A stretch of 53,075 bases of DNA from NCBI GenBank assembly GCA_022766905.1, contig JALEPU010000079.1, positions 1 through 53,075 of the forward strand, read 5' to 3'. The position numbers were made by a program, and so were the translations under genes. The number at the start of each line of letters is the position of its first letter. Within the stretch, counting starts at the first letter, position 1. Below, one piece after another: positions 44,415 through 53,022 of the stretch. Source of the stretch: Lachnospiraceae bacterium (GTDB lineage Bacteria; Bacillota; Clostridia; Lachnospirales; Lachnospiraceae). The notes under the pieces are model-generated. The model was not told where the DNA came from, searched no databases, and saw nothing but the letters and a program-made list of their open reading frames with translations.

Positions 44415-45448
44415 TCTAACGCATCTCCTCTTTCATACACAAGCTGATATCCTATTTTTTCCATTCTTCTGGATAAGCAGCCTTTACATTCTGCCGCTTC
44501 TTCTCCGGTACAGATTTTGTTGTCATATAAATCATATAATTTTCTGTTTTTTACCGGTGAAAGATTCGGCATTACCACATTGGCACCTGCCTCGATTCCT
44601 TTTTCTCTGCCAAAAGGATCCAATGTTCCGAGAGCAGTTGTGGCAGGAAGAAGTACTTTCGGAAGCATCAATCGAATTACGGATAATAAAAATAAGGTAA
44701 GCTCTACACTTCCCGCTTTCTCATTGGCATAAATTGTATCATGGTGAGGAATAAACGGTCCGATTCCAATCATATGAGGTTTTAACTCTTGTAAAAAAAT
44801 AAGGTCCTCTGCAATACAATCCAATGTCTGCCCGGGGGAACCAACCATAAATCCGGCACCTACCTGATATCCCAGCTCTTTCAAGTAATACAGACATTGT
44901 TTTCGATTGGATAAACTCATGGAAGCCGGATGCAATTTTCCATAATGTTCTTCATTCGCTGTCTCATGGCGCAGCAAATAACGATCAGCCCCGGCTTTCC
45001 GAAACAGGGCATAACTTTCACGGGATTTTTCTCCGATTGACAGGGTAATAGCACATTCCGGGTAAAGTAATTTGATACTGCGGATAATATCGACCATTCT
45101 TTCATCTGTATAATACGGATCTTCTCCTCCCTGAAGTACAAAGGTACGAAATCCCAGGTCATAACCATTTTTGCAGCATTCTAACATTTCATCTTTTGAA
45201 AGACGATATCGGTCTGCATGATTGTTGTCTCTTCGTATCCCACAATAATAGCAATTGTTTTTGCAATAATTTGTAAACTCAATCAGCCCTCTTGGAAATA
45301 CTTTTGTCCCATAATGGTTTTTTCGAAGTTTCACTGCTTCTTTTTTCAGTTTTTCCTGTATTTCTTTTTCCTTCCAGCAAGATAAGACTTCTTTGTATTC
45401 CTCGAGCTCTAATCTATGGTAATTGATTAATTTTTCAATTGAATTCAT
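44411..45448 (-). CDS. hydE: [FeFe]-hydrogenase maturase HydE
   Basis: 345 residues, radical SAM. The cluster motif is FTNYCKNNCYYCGIRRDN, followed by LQGGEDPYYTDERM, LSIGEKS, and MIGIGPFIPHHDTIYA. A C-terminal cysteine set (ICTGEEAAECKGCLSRR) fits the second cluster found in some HydE. HydE acts with HydF and HydG to build the H-cluster; neither gene is nearby. BioB and ThiH share the fold, but the IRRDN and GPFIPH motifs favour HydE. Confidence 0.92.
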   Translation of the reverse strand: MNSIEKLINYHRLELEEYKEVLSCWKEKEIQEKLKKEAVKLRKNHYGTKVFPRGLIEFTNYCKNNCYYCGIRRDNNHADRYRLSKDEMLECCKNGYDLGFRTFVLQGGEDPYYTDERMVDIIRSIKLLYPECAITLSIGEKSRESYALFRKAGADRYLLRHETANEEHYGKLHPASMSLSNRKQCLYYLKELGYQVGAGFMVGSPGQTLDCIAEDLIFLQELKPHMIGIGPFIPHHDTIYANEKAGSVELTLFLLSVIRLMLPKVLLPATTALGTLDPFGREKGIEAGANVVMPNLSPVKNRKLYDLYDNKICTGEEAAECKGCLSRRMEKIGYQLVYERGDALE

Positions 45449-45468
45449 CTTTTCCCTTTCTCTAACCT

Positions 45469-46647
45469 TTACGGCAGCAGCTTCATCAGTCCGGATAATC
45501 GGTTTAAAGCTTCTTCCAGGGTTTTTTCTTCCCGGGCAAAATGGAGTCGAATCAGATGATTGACATCCTCTTTAAAGAAGCTGGAACCGGGAACCGCTGC
45601 CACACCAATATGTTCTATCATCCATTCACAAAATTCAAGATCTGTATATCCTTCAAACTGTGGCAGATCAAGAAAACCCTGAATATCAATCAAAACAAAA
45701 TATGTCCCCTGCGGAATATTATGTTTTAATCCAATTCGATCTAAGCCGCGAAGCAGATAATCCCTTTTCTTTGCATAAGTATCCCTCAGTTCCCTATAAT
45801 AGTTCTCTGAAAATTGAAGTCCTGTAACTGCAGCTTCCTGTAAAGGGGCTGCTGCTCCTACTGTTAAAAAGTCATGAACTTTTTTCGCAGCCTCTACGAC
45901 ATAAGCCGGACCAATCAAATATCCCAGTCTCCATCCGGTAGCTGAAAATGTTTTCGATAATGAGTTACAGGTAATCGTATGTTCAAACATTCCAGGTAAA
46001 GAAGACATATAGGTATGATAGTACGGCTCGTAAACCAGATGTTCATACACCTCATCGGTTACTACAAAAGCATCATATTTTACTGCCAGTTTTCCGATTG
46101 ATTCCAGTTCTTCTCTGGAAAAGACCTTTCCACAGGGATTGGAAGGATTACAAATGATAATTGCCTTTGCCCCTTCCGAAAAACCCTTTTCAATCAAAGA
46201 TAAATCAAAATCATATTCCGGCGGAACAAGAGGAATATATATCGGCTCCGCTCCTGACAAAATGGCATCTGCTCCATAATTTTCATAAAAAGGAGAAAAA
46301 ACCATTACTTTATCTCCCGGATTACAAATCGTCATCATGGCGCACATCATAGTTTCCGTACCTCCACAGGTCACTACAACTTCCTGTTCCGGATCAATAA
46401 TTCTCCCAATTGCTTCCCCCTGTTTTTTTGCCAAAGCTTCTCTCAGATTTTTTGCGCCAAATGTAATAGAATACTGATGCGGACCTTCATAAGCTGCTTT
46501 TGCAAGAGCATCCAGCATCTCTTTTGGCGGATCAAAATCAGGAAATCCCTGAGATAAATTTATTGCGTCATATTTATTGCTGATTCGTGTCATTCTTCGA
46601 ATCACAGAATCTGTAAATGTTCTTACTCGATTACTTAATTGTGGCAT
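45469..46647 (-). CDS. PLP-dependent aminotransferase, class I/II
   Basis: 392 residues from MPQLSNRVRTF. Fold-type I aminotransferase with NLSQGFPDFDPP, GGTETMMCAMM, NPSNPCGKVFSREEL, the DEVYEHLVY Asp, PLP lysine in CNSLSKTFSATGWRLGY, and the carboxylate-binding Arg in HLIRLHFA. Best guess is an aspartate or aromatic aminotransferase. The start is chosen for AGGAGG 6 bases before it; the upstream 44 codons cover the terminator of the neighbouring antiporter fragment. Confidence 0.9.
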   Translation of the reverse strand: MPQLSNRVRTFTDSVIRRMTRISNKYDAINLSQGFPDFDPPKEMLDALAKAAYEGPHQYSITFGAKNLREALAKKQGEAIGRIIDPEQEVVVTCGGTETMMCAMMTICNPGDKVMVFSPFYENYGADAILSGAEPIYIPLVPPEYDFDLSLIEKGFSEGAKAIIICNPSNPCGKVFSREELESIGKLAVKYDAFVVTDEVYEHLVYEPYYHTYMSSLPGMFEHTITCNSLSKTFSATGWRLGYLIGPAYVVEAAKKVHDFLTVGAAAPLQEAAVTGLQFSENYYRELRDTYAKKRDYLLRGLDRIGLKHNIPQGTYFVLIDIQGFLDLPQFEGYTDLEFCEWMIEHIGVAAVPGSSFFKEDVNHLIRLHFAREEKTLEEALNRLSGLMKLLP

Positions 46648-46690
46648 TTTTATCCTCCTGTCGTATCTTTCATTCTCATCAATATACCAC

Positions 46691-46738
46691 AAAAAAGAAA
46701 GGAAGTCACTCTTTAGTTTGTGACTTCCTTTCTTTTTT
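46691..46738. terminator. terminator with 19-bp perfect stem
   Basis: AAAAAAGAAAGGAAGTCAC (46691-46709) pairs perfectly with GTGACTTCCTTTCTTTTTT (46720-46738). T tracts on both strands. A third copy of GTGACTTCC follows at 46744-46752. Probably the terminator of the original antiporter gene. Confidence 0.8.
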
Positions 46739-46919
46739 AGTTCGTGACTTCCTTTTCTTTCTGAAATTCTCCCGCCCATTCAAAACCTTTTTTCGCCATA
46801 ATGACAGCGATGATTTCATTGATTACTGCAGCAGCTGCAATGGTTCCCTGCACAATCCGGGCAGCCTCCGGAGCCGCCTGGGAAAGAGTAGGTTCGGTTA
46901 AAATATCTCTGATTCCGTT
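46737..46919 (-). pseudogene. 3' remnant of a cation:proton antiporter gene
   Basis: An open frame of 60 codons with no start, ending TAA at 46737. It reads NGIRDILTEPTLSQAAPEAA, then RIVQGTIAAAAVINEIIAVI, MAKKGFEWAGEF and a charged tail. This looks like the last membrane helix and tail of a CPA-type antiporter, where an INEI...AKK-x-x-EWAGE ending is usual. The fragment begins at the base after the gltA stop, which points to a deletion that removed most of the antiporter. Family call by pattern only. Confidence 0.55.
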
Positions 46920-48302
46920 TTATTTTCGATCTTCAATTGATTGAAAATCAATATGTTCTCCTACATACTTATAAGCCGGTCTTATGATTTTGCTTGTATT
47001 AATCAGCTCTTCTAATCGATGAGCACTCCAGCCTGGTATTCTGGCAATTGCGAAAATCGGGGTAAATAACTCTTCCGGAATTCCCAGCATACTATACACA
47101 AAACCGCTGTAAAAATCTACGTTGGCACATACATTTTTAAATAACTTTCTATGCTGCATAATCAACTGTCCGGCCAATCGTTCCACAAGCTCATAAAGGG
47201 CAAATTCTTCCATCATTCCCTTCTCTTCTGCCAGGGCTTTCGCAAATTTTTTCAGCATCACTTCCCGGGGATCTGATAATGTATAAACAGCGTGACCCAT
47301 TCCATAAATCAGCCCGGAATGATCGAAGGCTTTTTTATCCAGAATTTTCTGAAGATAGTTTCCAACTTCCTCTTCATTAGTCCAGTCACTGATGTGCTCC
47401 TTAATGTCTTTAAACATATTCTGAACTTTCAGATTTGCTCCACCATGACGAGGTCCTTTCAAAGAACCGATGGACGCAGCTACAGAAGAGTATGTATCTG
47501 TACCGGATGAGGAAACTACATGAGTCGTAAACGTAGAATTATTACCTCCTCCATGTTCCGCATGCAAAATAAGTGCAATATCTAACACCTTTGCTTCCAG
47601 CTCTGTATATTGACGATCCGGACGAAGCATCAGCAGAATATTTTCTGCAAAAGATAAGCCTTTTTCAGGATTCCGGATAAACAACGTTTCATCCTTTCTA
47701 AAATGCCGGTAAGCATGATAAGAATAAACGGCAATCAAAGGCAACTTTGCAATCAGCTCCAATGATTGGCGAAGAACATTAGCCGGTGAAATATCTTCCG
47801 GATTTTCATCATAGGTATATAAAGTAAGAATACATCTTTGCATGGAATTCATAATATTGGCATTGGATGCTTTCATAACTACATCCCTGACAAATCTTCC
47901 ACCCAGATTCTGGAATTCAAACATTACATTTAAAAACATTTCCAGCTCATGCTGATTTGGAAGCTTTCCGAATAAGAGCAGATAAATTGTCTCCTCAAAT
48001 CCATACTTTCTTCCGTTCAGACCCTTTACAATATCGTAAACATTAACACCCTGATAATATAGATTACCTTCTGCCGGAATTTTTCTTCCGTTAACAAGAT
48101 TGTAAGCAGAAACATCAGAAATCTCAGTAAGGCCTGTTAAAACACCTTTTCCTGCAGAATCACGAAGTCCTCTTTTTACATCATATTCTACATACAAATT
48201 CGGATCAATCCTGTGATTCTTCATCAATTCATCTTCCAGTTTCTTCATATCCTCTTTCAAGAGTCCCATATCCTCTACACTCATCATTTCCCTATCCGTC
48301 AT
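46920..48302 (-). CDS. citrate synthase
   Basis: 460 residues, the long clostridial type. It condenses acetyl-CoA and oxaloacetate. Catalytic residues: His in ILHAEHGGGNNSTFT, His in SLKGPRHGGANLKV, Asp in CANVDFYSGF and Arg in ARIPGWSAHRLEE. The start follows GGAGGAACAAGT. The promoter is separated from it by a leader containing a terminator hairpin. A related activity, Re-citrate synthase, has another fold and is excluded. Confidence 0.92.
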   Translation of the reverse strand: MTDREMMSVEDMGLLKEDMKKLEDELMKNHRIDPNLYVEYDVKRGLRDSAGKGVLTGLTEISDVSAYNLVNGRKIPAEGNLYYQGVNVYDIVKGLNGRKYGFEETIYLLLFGKLPNQHELEMFLNVMFEFQNLGGRFVRDVVMKASNANIMNSMQRCILTLYTYDENPEDISPANVLRQSLELIAKLPLIAVYSYHAYRHFRKDETLFIRNPEKGLSFAENILLMLRPDRQYTELEAKVLDIALILHAEHGGGNNSTFTTHVVSSSGTDTYSSVAASIGSLKGPRHGGANLKVQNMFKDIKEHISDWTNEEEVGNYLQKILDKKAFDHSGLIYGMGHAVYTLSDPREVMLKKFAKALAEEKGMMEEFALYELVERLAGQLIMQHRKLFKNVCANVDFYSGFVYSMLGIPEELFTPIFAIARIPGWSAHRLEELINTSKIIRPAYKYVGEHIDFQSIEDRK

Positions 48303-48373
48303 ACTTGTTCCTCCATTTCCAGTTTAATCGAAACAGAAAAGACAGCAAGCCTCTCTATTTCTTCCTAACTATC

Positions 48374-48427
48374 CAAAAAAAGCACCAACCCGGACACGCC
48401 TCATCATACGTCTTCGTAATTGGTGCT
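48374..48427 (-). terminator. terminator/attenuator in the citrate synthase leader
   Basis: AGCACCAA (48381-48388) pairs with TTGGTGCT (48420-48427), followed on the minus strand by seven T. The loop of 31 bases itself contains TACG-AAGA-CGTA. It lies between a good promoter and the gene and also follows the EamA gene. Confidence 0.75.
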
Positions 48428-48457
48428 ATTTGTCTAAACACAATATTCTTTTGCTCT

Positions 48458-48486
48458 ATTCTACAGGAAAATAAAGCAAAAAGCAA
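48458..48486 (-). promoter_or_regulatory. promoter of citrate synthase
   Basis: TTGCTT (48481-48486), 17 bp, TAGAAT (48458-48463) on the minus strand. Transcription would start near 48450, about 25 bases before the hairpin. Confidence 0.6.
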
Positions 48487-48523
48487 GTTATATTTATAAA
48501 TTCATTCTGCATATTTTTTTACT

Positions 48524-49381
48524 TTAAATAAGCATAAGTAAGGTTCCTGCCACAATCAGCAAGAGTCCAAACATTGCTTTTTTTGATAATTTTTCATGAA
48601 ATACAAAATAGGAGAATAGAATCGTAACCAGGATACTAAGTTTATCAATCGGTACAACCACACTGGCAGGTCCATCCTGCAAAGCTTTATAGTAACAAAG
48701 CCAGGATGCTCCTGTTGCAATTCCGGAAAGAGAAATAAAAATAAGTTCTTTCTGTGGAATCTCTTTTACCAATTTCTGTTTTCCTTTGATCAAAACAATA
48801 AGCCATGCCATAACCAGAACAATTCCTGTTCGAAGGGCTGTTCCCAGATTGGATTCAACTCCTACAATTCCAATTTTGCCAAAAATAGAAGTTAAACTGG
48901 CAAACACAGCGGATAATACTGCATAAATCAGCCATGCCTTTCCCTTTTCTTCCTGTTCCTCTTCTTTTTTCTGTATCATCAGAAGAGTTCCTGCTGTGAT
49001 TCCAACAAGCCCTATAAATTTCCATAAGCTTACAGGTTCTCCTAAAAGAAGAAAAGCCAAAAGGATGGTCAGTACAATACTGCATTTATCAATTGGTACA
49101 ACTTTATTGATGTTTCCAATCTGAAGTGCTTTAAAATAGCAAAGCCAGGAAGCTCCTGTTGATAAGCCGGACAAAATCAAAAAAATCCAGGTATGAAATG
49201 AAATCTGTGAAATTGTGGACAGGGAATGTACCAAAAAAACCATCAGCCAAGAAAAAATCAATACCACAATCGTTCGAATCGCTGTGGCTACATCAGAATC
49301 TGTCTTTTTAATCCCGCATTTTGCCAGAATTGCAGTAATTCCTGCAAAAAAGGCAGAACCAATCGCATAAATAATCCACAC
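48524..49381 (-). CDS. EamA/DMT family transporter
   Basis: 285 residues with ten membrane helices in two repeats. Both repeats contain the same signature: GLSTGASWLCYFKALQIGNINKVVPIDKCSIVLTILLAFLLLGEPVS and GIATGASWLCYYKALQDGPASVVVPIDKLSILVTILFSYFVFHEKLS. Both repeats begin with AKCGIKKTDSDVATAIRT- or GKIGIVGVESNLGTALRT-like segments. The start is GTG, with GAGGCG upstream. The substrate is unknown; EamA members export amino acids or metabolites. Confidence 0.88.
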   Translation of the reverse strand: MWIIYAIGSAFFAGITAILAKCGIKKTDSDVATAIRTIVVLIFSWLMVFLVHSLSTISQISFHTWIFLILSGLSTGASWLCYFKALQIGNINKVVPIDKCSIVLTILLAFLLLGEPVSLWKFIGLVGITAGTLLMIQKKEEEQEEKGKAWLIYAVLSAVFASLTSIFGKIGIVGVESNLGTALRTGIVLVMAWLIVLIKGKQKLVKEIPQKELIFISLSGIATGASWLCYYKALQDGPASVVVPIDKLSILVTILFSYFVFHEKLSKKAMFGLLLIVAGTLLMLI

Positions 49382-49423
49382 GTAAAAACGCCTCTTTTCT
49401 CACTTATCTTTTGTAAAAATTAA

Positions 49424-50119
49424 TCACACTTTAATCATTCGATATCCAATCCCAACATGAGTTTGAATATACTGAACAGAGTCGGAATTTTTTTCCAGTT
49501 TCTTTCGCAAGGTTGCCATAAACACACGTAAAGACGCCACATCATTATCCCAGCTATGTCCCCAAATCTTCTGGGTAATAAAAGTATGAGTCAAAACCTT
49601 TCCGGCATTCTGGGCCAGAAGACATAGCAATTTATATTCAATTGGAGTAAGATGAAGCTCTTCTTCCTCCAGATATGCGCATCCTGCAGAAAAGTCTATT
49701 TTTAGGTTTCCATTTACAAAAATAGACGATGTCGTCTGATCTCCTTTCATCATCGTAAGACGCCGTTCTGTTGCCCGGAGTCTTGCCAGTAATTCTTCAA
49801 CAGAAAATGGTTTTGTCAGATAATCATCTGCACCGGCATCCAAGGCTTCTACTTTATCTGCATCTTCACTTCTGGCACTGATAATAATGATGGGTACATT
49901 GGACCAGCTTCGAATCCGATGAATGACTTCTATGCCATCCAGATCCGGGAGCCCCAGATCCAGAAGAATAATATCCGGATTGTGGGATGAAGCTTCTAAA
50001 ATTGCCGTTTCTCCGTTCATCGCCGTTAAATATCGATAATCATGGGCCTTTAACGTGGTTGTCATCAGGTTCTGAACAGACCTGTCATCTTCTACCACTA
50101 AAATCAATGATTTATTCAT
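49424..50119 (-). CDS. kdpE: KdpE-type response regulator
   Basis: 231 residues. The receiver domain has ILVVEDD, the phosphoacceptor Asp54 in DIILLDLGLPDLDG, IISAR and the LTKPF lysine. The C-terminal winged helix is OmpR-type (LTPIEYKLLCLLAQNAGKVLTHTFITQKIWG, RVFMATLRKKLE, HVGIGYRM). It overlaps the kinase gene by 8 bases. With trkA and trkH upstream it probably controls potassium uptake. kdpABC is not in the window. Confidence 0.92.
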   Translation of the reverse strand: MNKSLILVVEDDRSVQNLMTTTLKAHDYRYLTAMNGETAILEASSHNPDIILLDLGLPDLDGIEVIHRIRSWSNVPIIIISARSEDADKVEALDAGADDYLTKPFSVEELLARLRATERRLTMMKGDQTTSSIFVNGNLKIDFSAGCAYLEEEELHLTPIEYKLLCLLAQNAGKVLTHTFITQKIWGHSWDNDVASLRVFMATLRKKLEKNSDSVQYIQTHVGIGYRMIKV

Positions 50120-51995
50120 GTAAATCTACCTCCTCAATCGGCAAGGTAAATGTAAATACTGCTCCATTTGGTACGTTGTCAGAAAGAACAATGGTTCCTC
50201 CATGGGCTTCTACTATGGATTTGCAAAGAGAAAGTCCAAGACCCAGGCTTCTTCTGCTGTCAGCCATACTTTTTGCCCCACTGTAAAACAAATCAAATAC
50301 AAAAGGTTTCATCTCGTCTGAAATTCCTGGTCCATTGTCTGCAATCTGTACCACTGCCTGTCTGTCTTGCTTTTTCGTTGTTATCACAATCCGAGAACCT
50401 TTTTGCGTATATTTGATTGCATTATTCAGCAGATTGATCATAACCTGCATAATCAAACTGGCATCTACCTTTACCAGCAAAAATTCATCCGGTGATTTTA
50501 CCAGAATTTCATGTTCCGACTTCTGTCTGCTGATATGCTGCAAAGACTCTGTTACAATCTCATCCAGAAGTTCCGTAGATAAACGGATATTCAACCTTCC
50601 CTCATCAATTCTTGTAACAGATAATATGTTCTCAACCAGGTTAATCAACCACATCGTATCATCATAAATATCCGAGTAAAGCTGTACTTTTGTTTTTTCA
50701 TCAAATCGATCCTCATTGGATAAAAGATTACTGACATTTCCCGATATGGAGGTCAGTGGTGTACGAAGATCATGCGAAATGGACCGAAGCAGATTGGACC
50801 GAAGCTGTTCTTTCTGAGCCAAAAGAGCGGCTTCTGCCTTTTCTCTTGCATTTTTCTCATTTTCCAGGGCAAGTGCCAGTTCTCCCAAAATAGAAAGGAG
50901 AATACTATTTTCGAAAGAATCCAACGGTTTGTCTGAAATCTCAATTCCTACCACGCCATAGACTGCCTTACTGGTTCTAACGGATAAATATAAACAGCTG
51001 GAATCGGAATAGTTTTCCGCTGTCGCACCCGCATGTTTATTATGATGCAGTACCCAGGAAGCCACTTCTTTTTCTTTTTCAAAATCATACTCTTTCTCCC
51101 AGGTCTTTCCATCTACAGAAAAAAAATCTGGCTTTGATAAGTCATTTTTTTCAATCAGATAAATGACTATGCTTCGATTTAGCAGTTTCGTAAGCTGGGA
51201 AGCCGTAACGGAAATAATCTCATCCCGCTCATTTACCCTCTCTAAAAGCTGATTTGTGTCAAATAAAATCTTGGTTCGATACGCAGCCTGGGCAGCCTGT
51301 TTCGCCTGTCGTTTTAACTTAATTGCCAGGGAACTGGTCAAAAAAGCTACCACAAACATGGTTAAAAATGTAATTGGGTAGTCTTTGTCATAGGCAAATA
51401 ATGTAAACCTGGGCTCCGTAAACAAAAAGTTAAAAACAATCACACTGACAACCGAGGAAATCAGGCTGTAGATCTGGTGAGTGGTAATCACGGAAGTAAA
51501 CAATACTCCAAGGATATAGACCATAACAATATTGGACTCGCTTAGTCCTAGCTTCCAGAAATAAAATCCAATCGCAGAAGCAGCCAGTATCATCTCAATA
51601 CTATTGACAATATCTTTTCCATTCCAAAAATGCTCTGATTTCTTTTTTGCCTTGTTTACCTGATAGACCATCTCCGACGTACTGTCCGGAATAATATAAA
51701 TCTCAATATTCGGTGCCTGAGTGATGAGACGATCAGTCAAAGTAGGCTTTCCAAGCGGAAATCTTCTTGTGGCTATACTCCTTCCAATCACCAGTTTTGT
51801 CACTCCTGACAAACGTGCAAACTCAGAAATCTGAAAAGCAATATCTTCCCCATAGACTGTCTCAATCTTCGCTCCCGATTGCCTTGCCAGATGCATATGA
51901 TTGCGTAATCGCTTTTTATCTTCCTCGTCCATTACGGAATATTCGGATGTTTCTACGTACAAAGCTGTAAAAGTACCGGAAAAAGCTTCTGCCAT
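50112..51995 (-). CDS. kdpD: KdpD-like sensor histidine kinase; real N-terminus lies in another frame
   Basis: 627 residues from the first ATG: end of a universal stress domain (to about 115), four membrane helices of DUF4118 (135-225), a GAF-like region, then HisKA (SISHDLRTPLT) and HATPase (NLLNNAIKYT, DNGPGI, LGLGLSLCKSIVEAHGG). The frame continues upstream without ATG, GTG or TTG through HILVCLSPAPSNPNIIKAAGR, which is the expected first strand and helix of the stress domain, to the A10 tract at 52133-52142. There it joins the 70-codon membrane ORF by a -1 shift. The KdpD Walker A domain is absent. The full fusion would have about 739 residues. Confidence 0.88.
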   Translation of the reverse strand: MAEAFSGTFTALYVETSEYSVMDEEDKKRLRNHMHLARQSGAKIETVYGEDIAFQISEFARLSGVTKLVIGRSIATRRFPLGKPTLTDRLITQAPNIEIYIIPDSTSEMVYQVNKAKKKSEHFWNGKDIVNSIEMILAASAIGFYFWKLGLSESNIVMVYILGVLFTSVITTHQIYSLISSVVSVIVFNFLFTEPRFTLFAYDKDYPITFLTMFVVAFLTSSLAIKLKRQAKQAAQAAYRTKILFDTNQLLERVNERDEIISVTASQLTKLLNRSIVIYLIEKNDLSKPDFFSVDGKTWEKEYDFEKEKEVASWVLHHNKHAGATAENYSDSSCLYLSVRTSKAVYGVVGIEISDKPLDSFENSILLSILGELALALENEKNAREKAEAALLAQKEQLRSNLLRSISHDLRTPLTSISGNVSNLLSNEDRFDEKTKVQLYSDIYDDTMWLINLVENILSVTRIDEGRLNIRLSTELLDEIVTESLQHISRQKSEHEILVKSPDEFLLVKVDASLIMQVMINLLNNAIKYTQKGSRIVITTKKQDRQAVVQIADNGPGISDEMKPFVFDLFYSGAKSMADSRRSLGLGLSLCKSIVEAHGGTIVLSDNVPNGAVFTFTLPIEEVDLHE

Positions 51996-52117
51996 TCTGC
52001 CAGCCGCCTTAATAATGTTTGGGTTTGATGGAGCCGGTGAAAGACAGACCAGAATATGTTCGTTTTTCCGGATACTGTTTTTCGGGATCGTATTTTTTTC
52101 GGATGCAGGAATGCTCT

Positions 52118-52330
52118 CTATCTGTTCATTCGTTTTTTTTTTGCCTTCCCGGATGCAGAACCTGGTAAAACAGACTCATCACAGGCACCATCGTCCTCTA
52201 TCCTTTCATCTTCCGGAATAGAGTGTTGTAAAAGACCGTATTCATTTAAAAAGTCATCTAAACTTCCCATAATCCTCCAACCCATGATTCCTGATATTAG
52301 CAACACTAGAATCAGTGTAACTATTTCCAT
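52118..52330 (-). CDS. membrane-anchor ORF, probably the N-terminus of the kinase
   Basis: 70 codons. Residues 4-21 form one membrane helix (VTLILVLLISGIMGWRIM), followed by an acidic linker (PEDERIEDDGACDES) and GKAKKKRMNR. AGAGGTGGT precedes the ATG. If read alone it is a small unknown membrane protein ending 18 bases past an A10 run. A -1 shift in that run continues into the kinase frame with TNEQIES. Confidence 0.6.
   Translation of the reverse strand: MEIVTLILVLLISGIMGWRIMGSLDDFLNEYGLLQHSIPEDERIEDDGACDESVLPGSASGKAKKKRMNR
52133..52142 (-). other. A10 homopolymer at the frame junction of the kinase gene
   Basis: On the coding strand the sequence reads GCA AAA AAA AAA CGA in the anchor frame and GGC AAA AAA AAA ACG in the kinase frame. 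Eleven A's, or a -1 ribosomal shift, would restore one continuous protein. It is a candidate site for programmed frameshifting, transcriptional slippage, phase variation or sequencing error. Confidence 0.85.
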
Positions 52331-52359
52331 TATACCACCTCTCTCCCAATTATCCTATC

Positions 52360-53007
52360 CTATATATGAAAACATTTTTGAATATCCCGATTTTTTCCCA
52401 AAACCAGCAATGCCTCTCCTTCCATAAATCGGGTATCCGGTGTAACGGTAAGGTCCAGTTTTCCATTTTTCTTGACAGCCATAATATTAATATTGTATTT
52501 CCGTCTGATATTAATCTCACCTACTGTATGTCCAATCCAGTTATTCGGTATTTCAATCTCAAAAATCGCATAATCATTATCTAATGCAATATAGTCAAAA
52601 ATATGATCGGAACTATATCGGATTGCTGTCCAGTTTGCCAGCTGCTTTTCCGGATAAACGATTTCATCAGCACCATTCCGAAGCAGGAATTTAGCCTGTA
52701 CATCCCTTCCTGCCCAGGAGACGACCATTTTGGCTCCCAGTACTTTTAATAAAGAAGTTGTCTCCAAAGAACTCTGAAAGTCATTTCCAATGGCAACAAT
52801 ACAAACATCAAAATTACCAACACCAAGAGACCGTAAGAAAGCCTCGTTCATACTGTCTCCGATTTGTGCATTGGTAACAAATGGGATTACTTCTTCCACC
52901 CGTTCTTCTTGTTTATCAATGGCCATAACTTCATGATTCAGTTCATGAAGCTTCATTGCAATGTGTTTTCCAAATCTACCTAATCCGATTAATAAAATTG
53001 ATTTCAT
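52360..53007 (-). CDS. TrkA/KtrA-type potassium channel regulator
   Basis: 215 residues. Residues 1-140 are an RCK-N domain with the NAD motif MKSILLIGLGRFGKHIAMKLHE and DKQEERVEE, and 145-215 an RCK-C (TrkA-C) domain. It gates a potassium uptake channel in response to nucleotides. The start is the ATG 8 bases after AGGAGG; an ATG two codons upstream is too close. The end of the partner channel gene lies 15 bases upstream. Confidence 0.93.
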   Translation of the reverse strand: MKSILLIGLGRFGKHIAMKLHELNHEVMAIDKQEERVEEVIPFVTNAQIGDSMNEAFLRSLGVGNFDVCIVAIGNDFQSSLETTSLLKVLGAKMVVSWAGRDVQAKFLLRNGADEIVYPEKQLANWTAIRYSSDHIFDYIALDNDYAIFEIEIPNNWIGHTVGEINIRRKYNINIMAVKKNGKLDLTVTPDTRFMEGEALLVLGKNRDIQKCFHI

Positions 53008-53022
53008 TTTCATATCCTCCTA

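Noticed and set aside
46691-46752. Repeated GTGACTTCC as ends of a small mobile element
   Set aside because: Two copies form the arms of a terminator, and no target duplication or transposase is visible.
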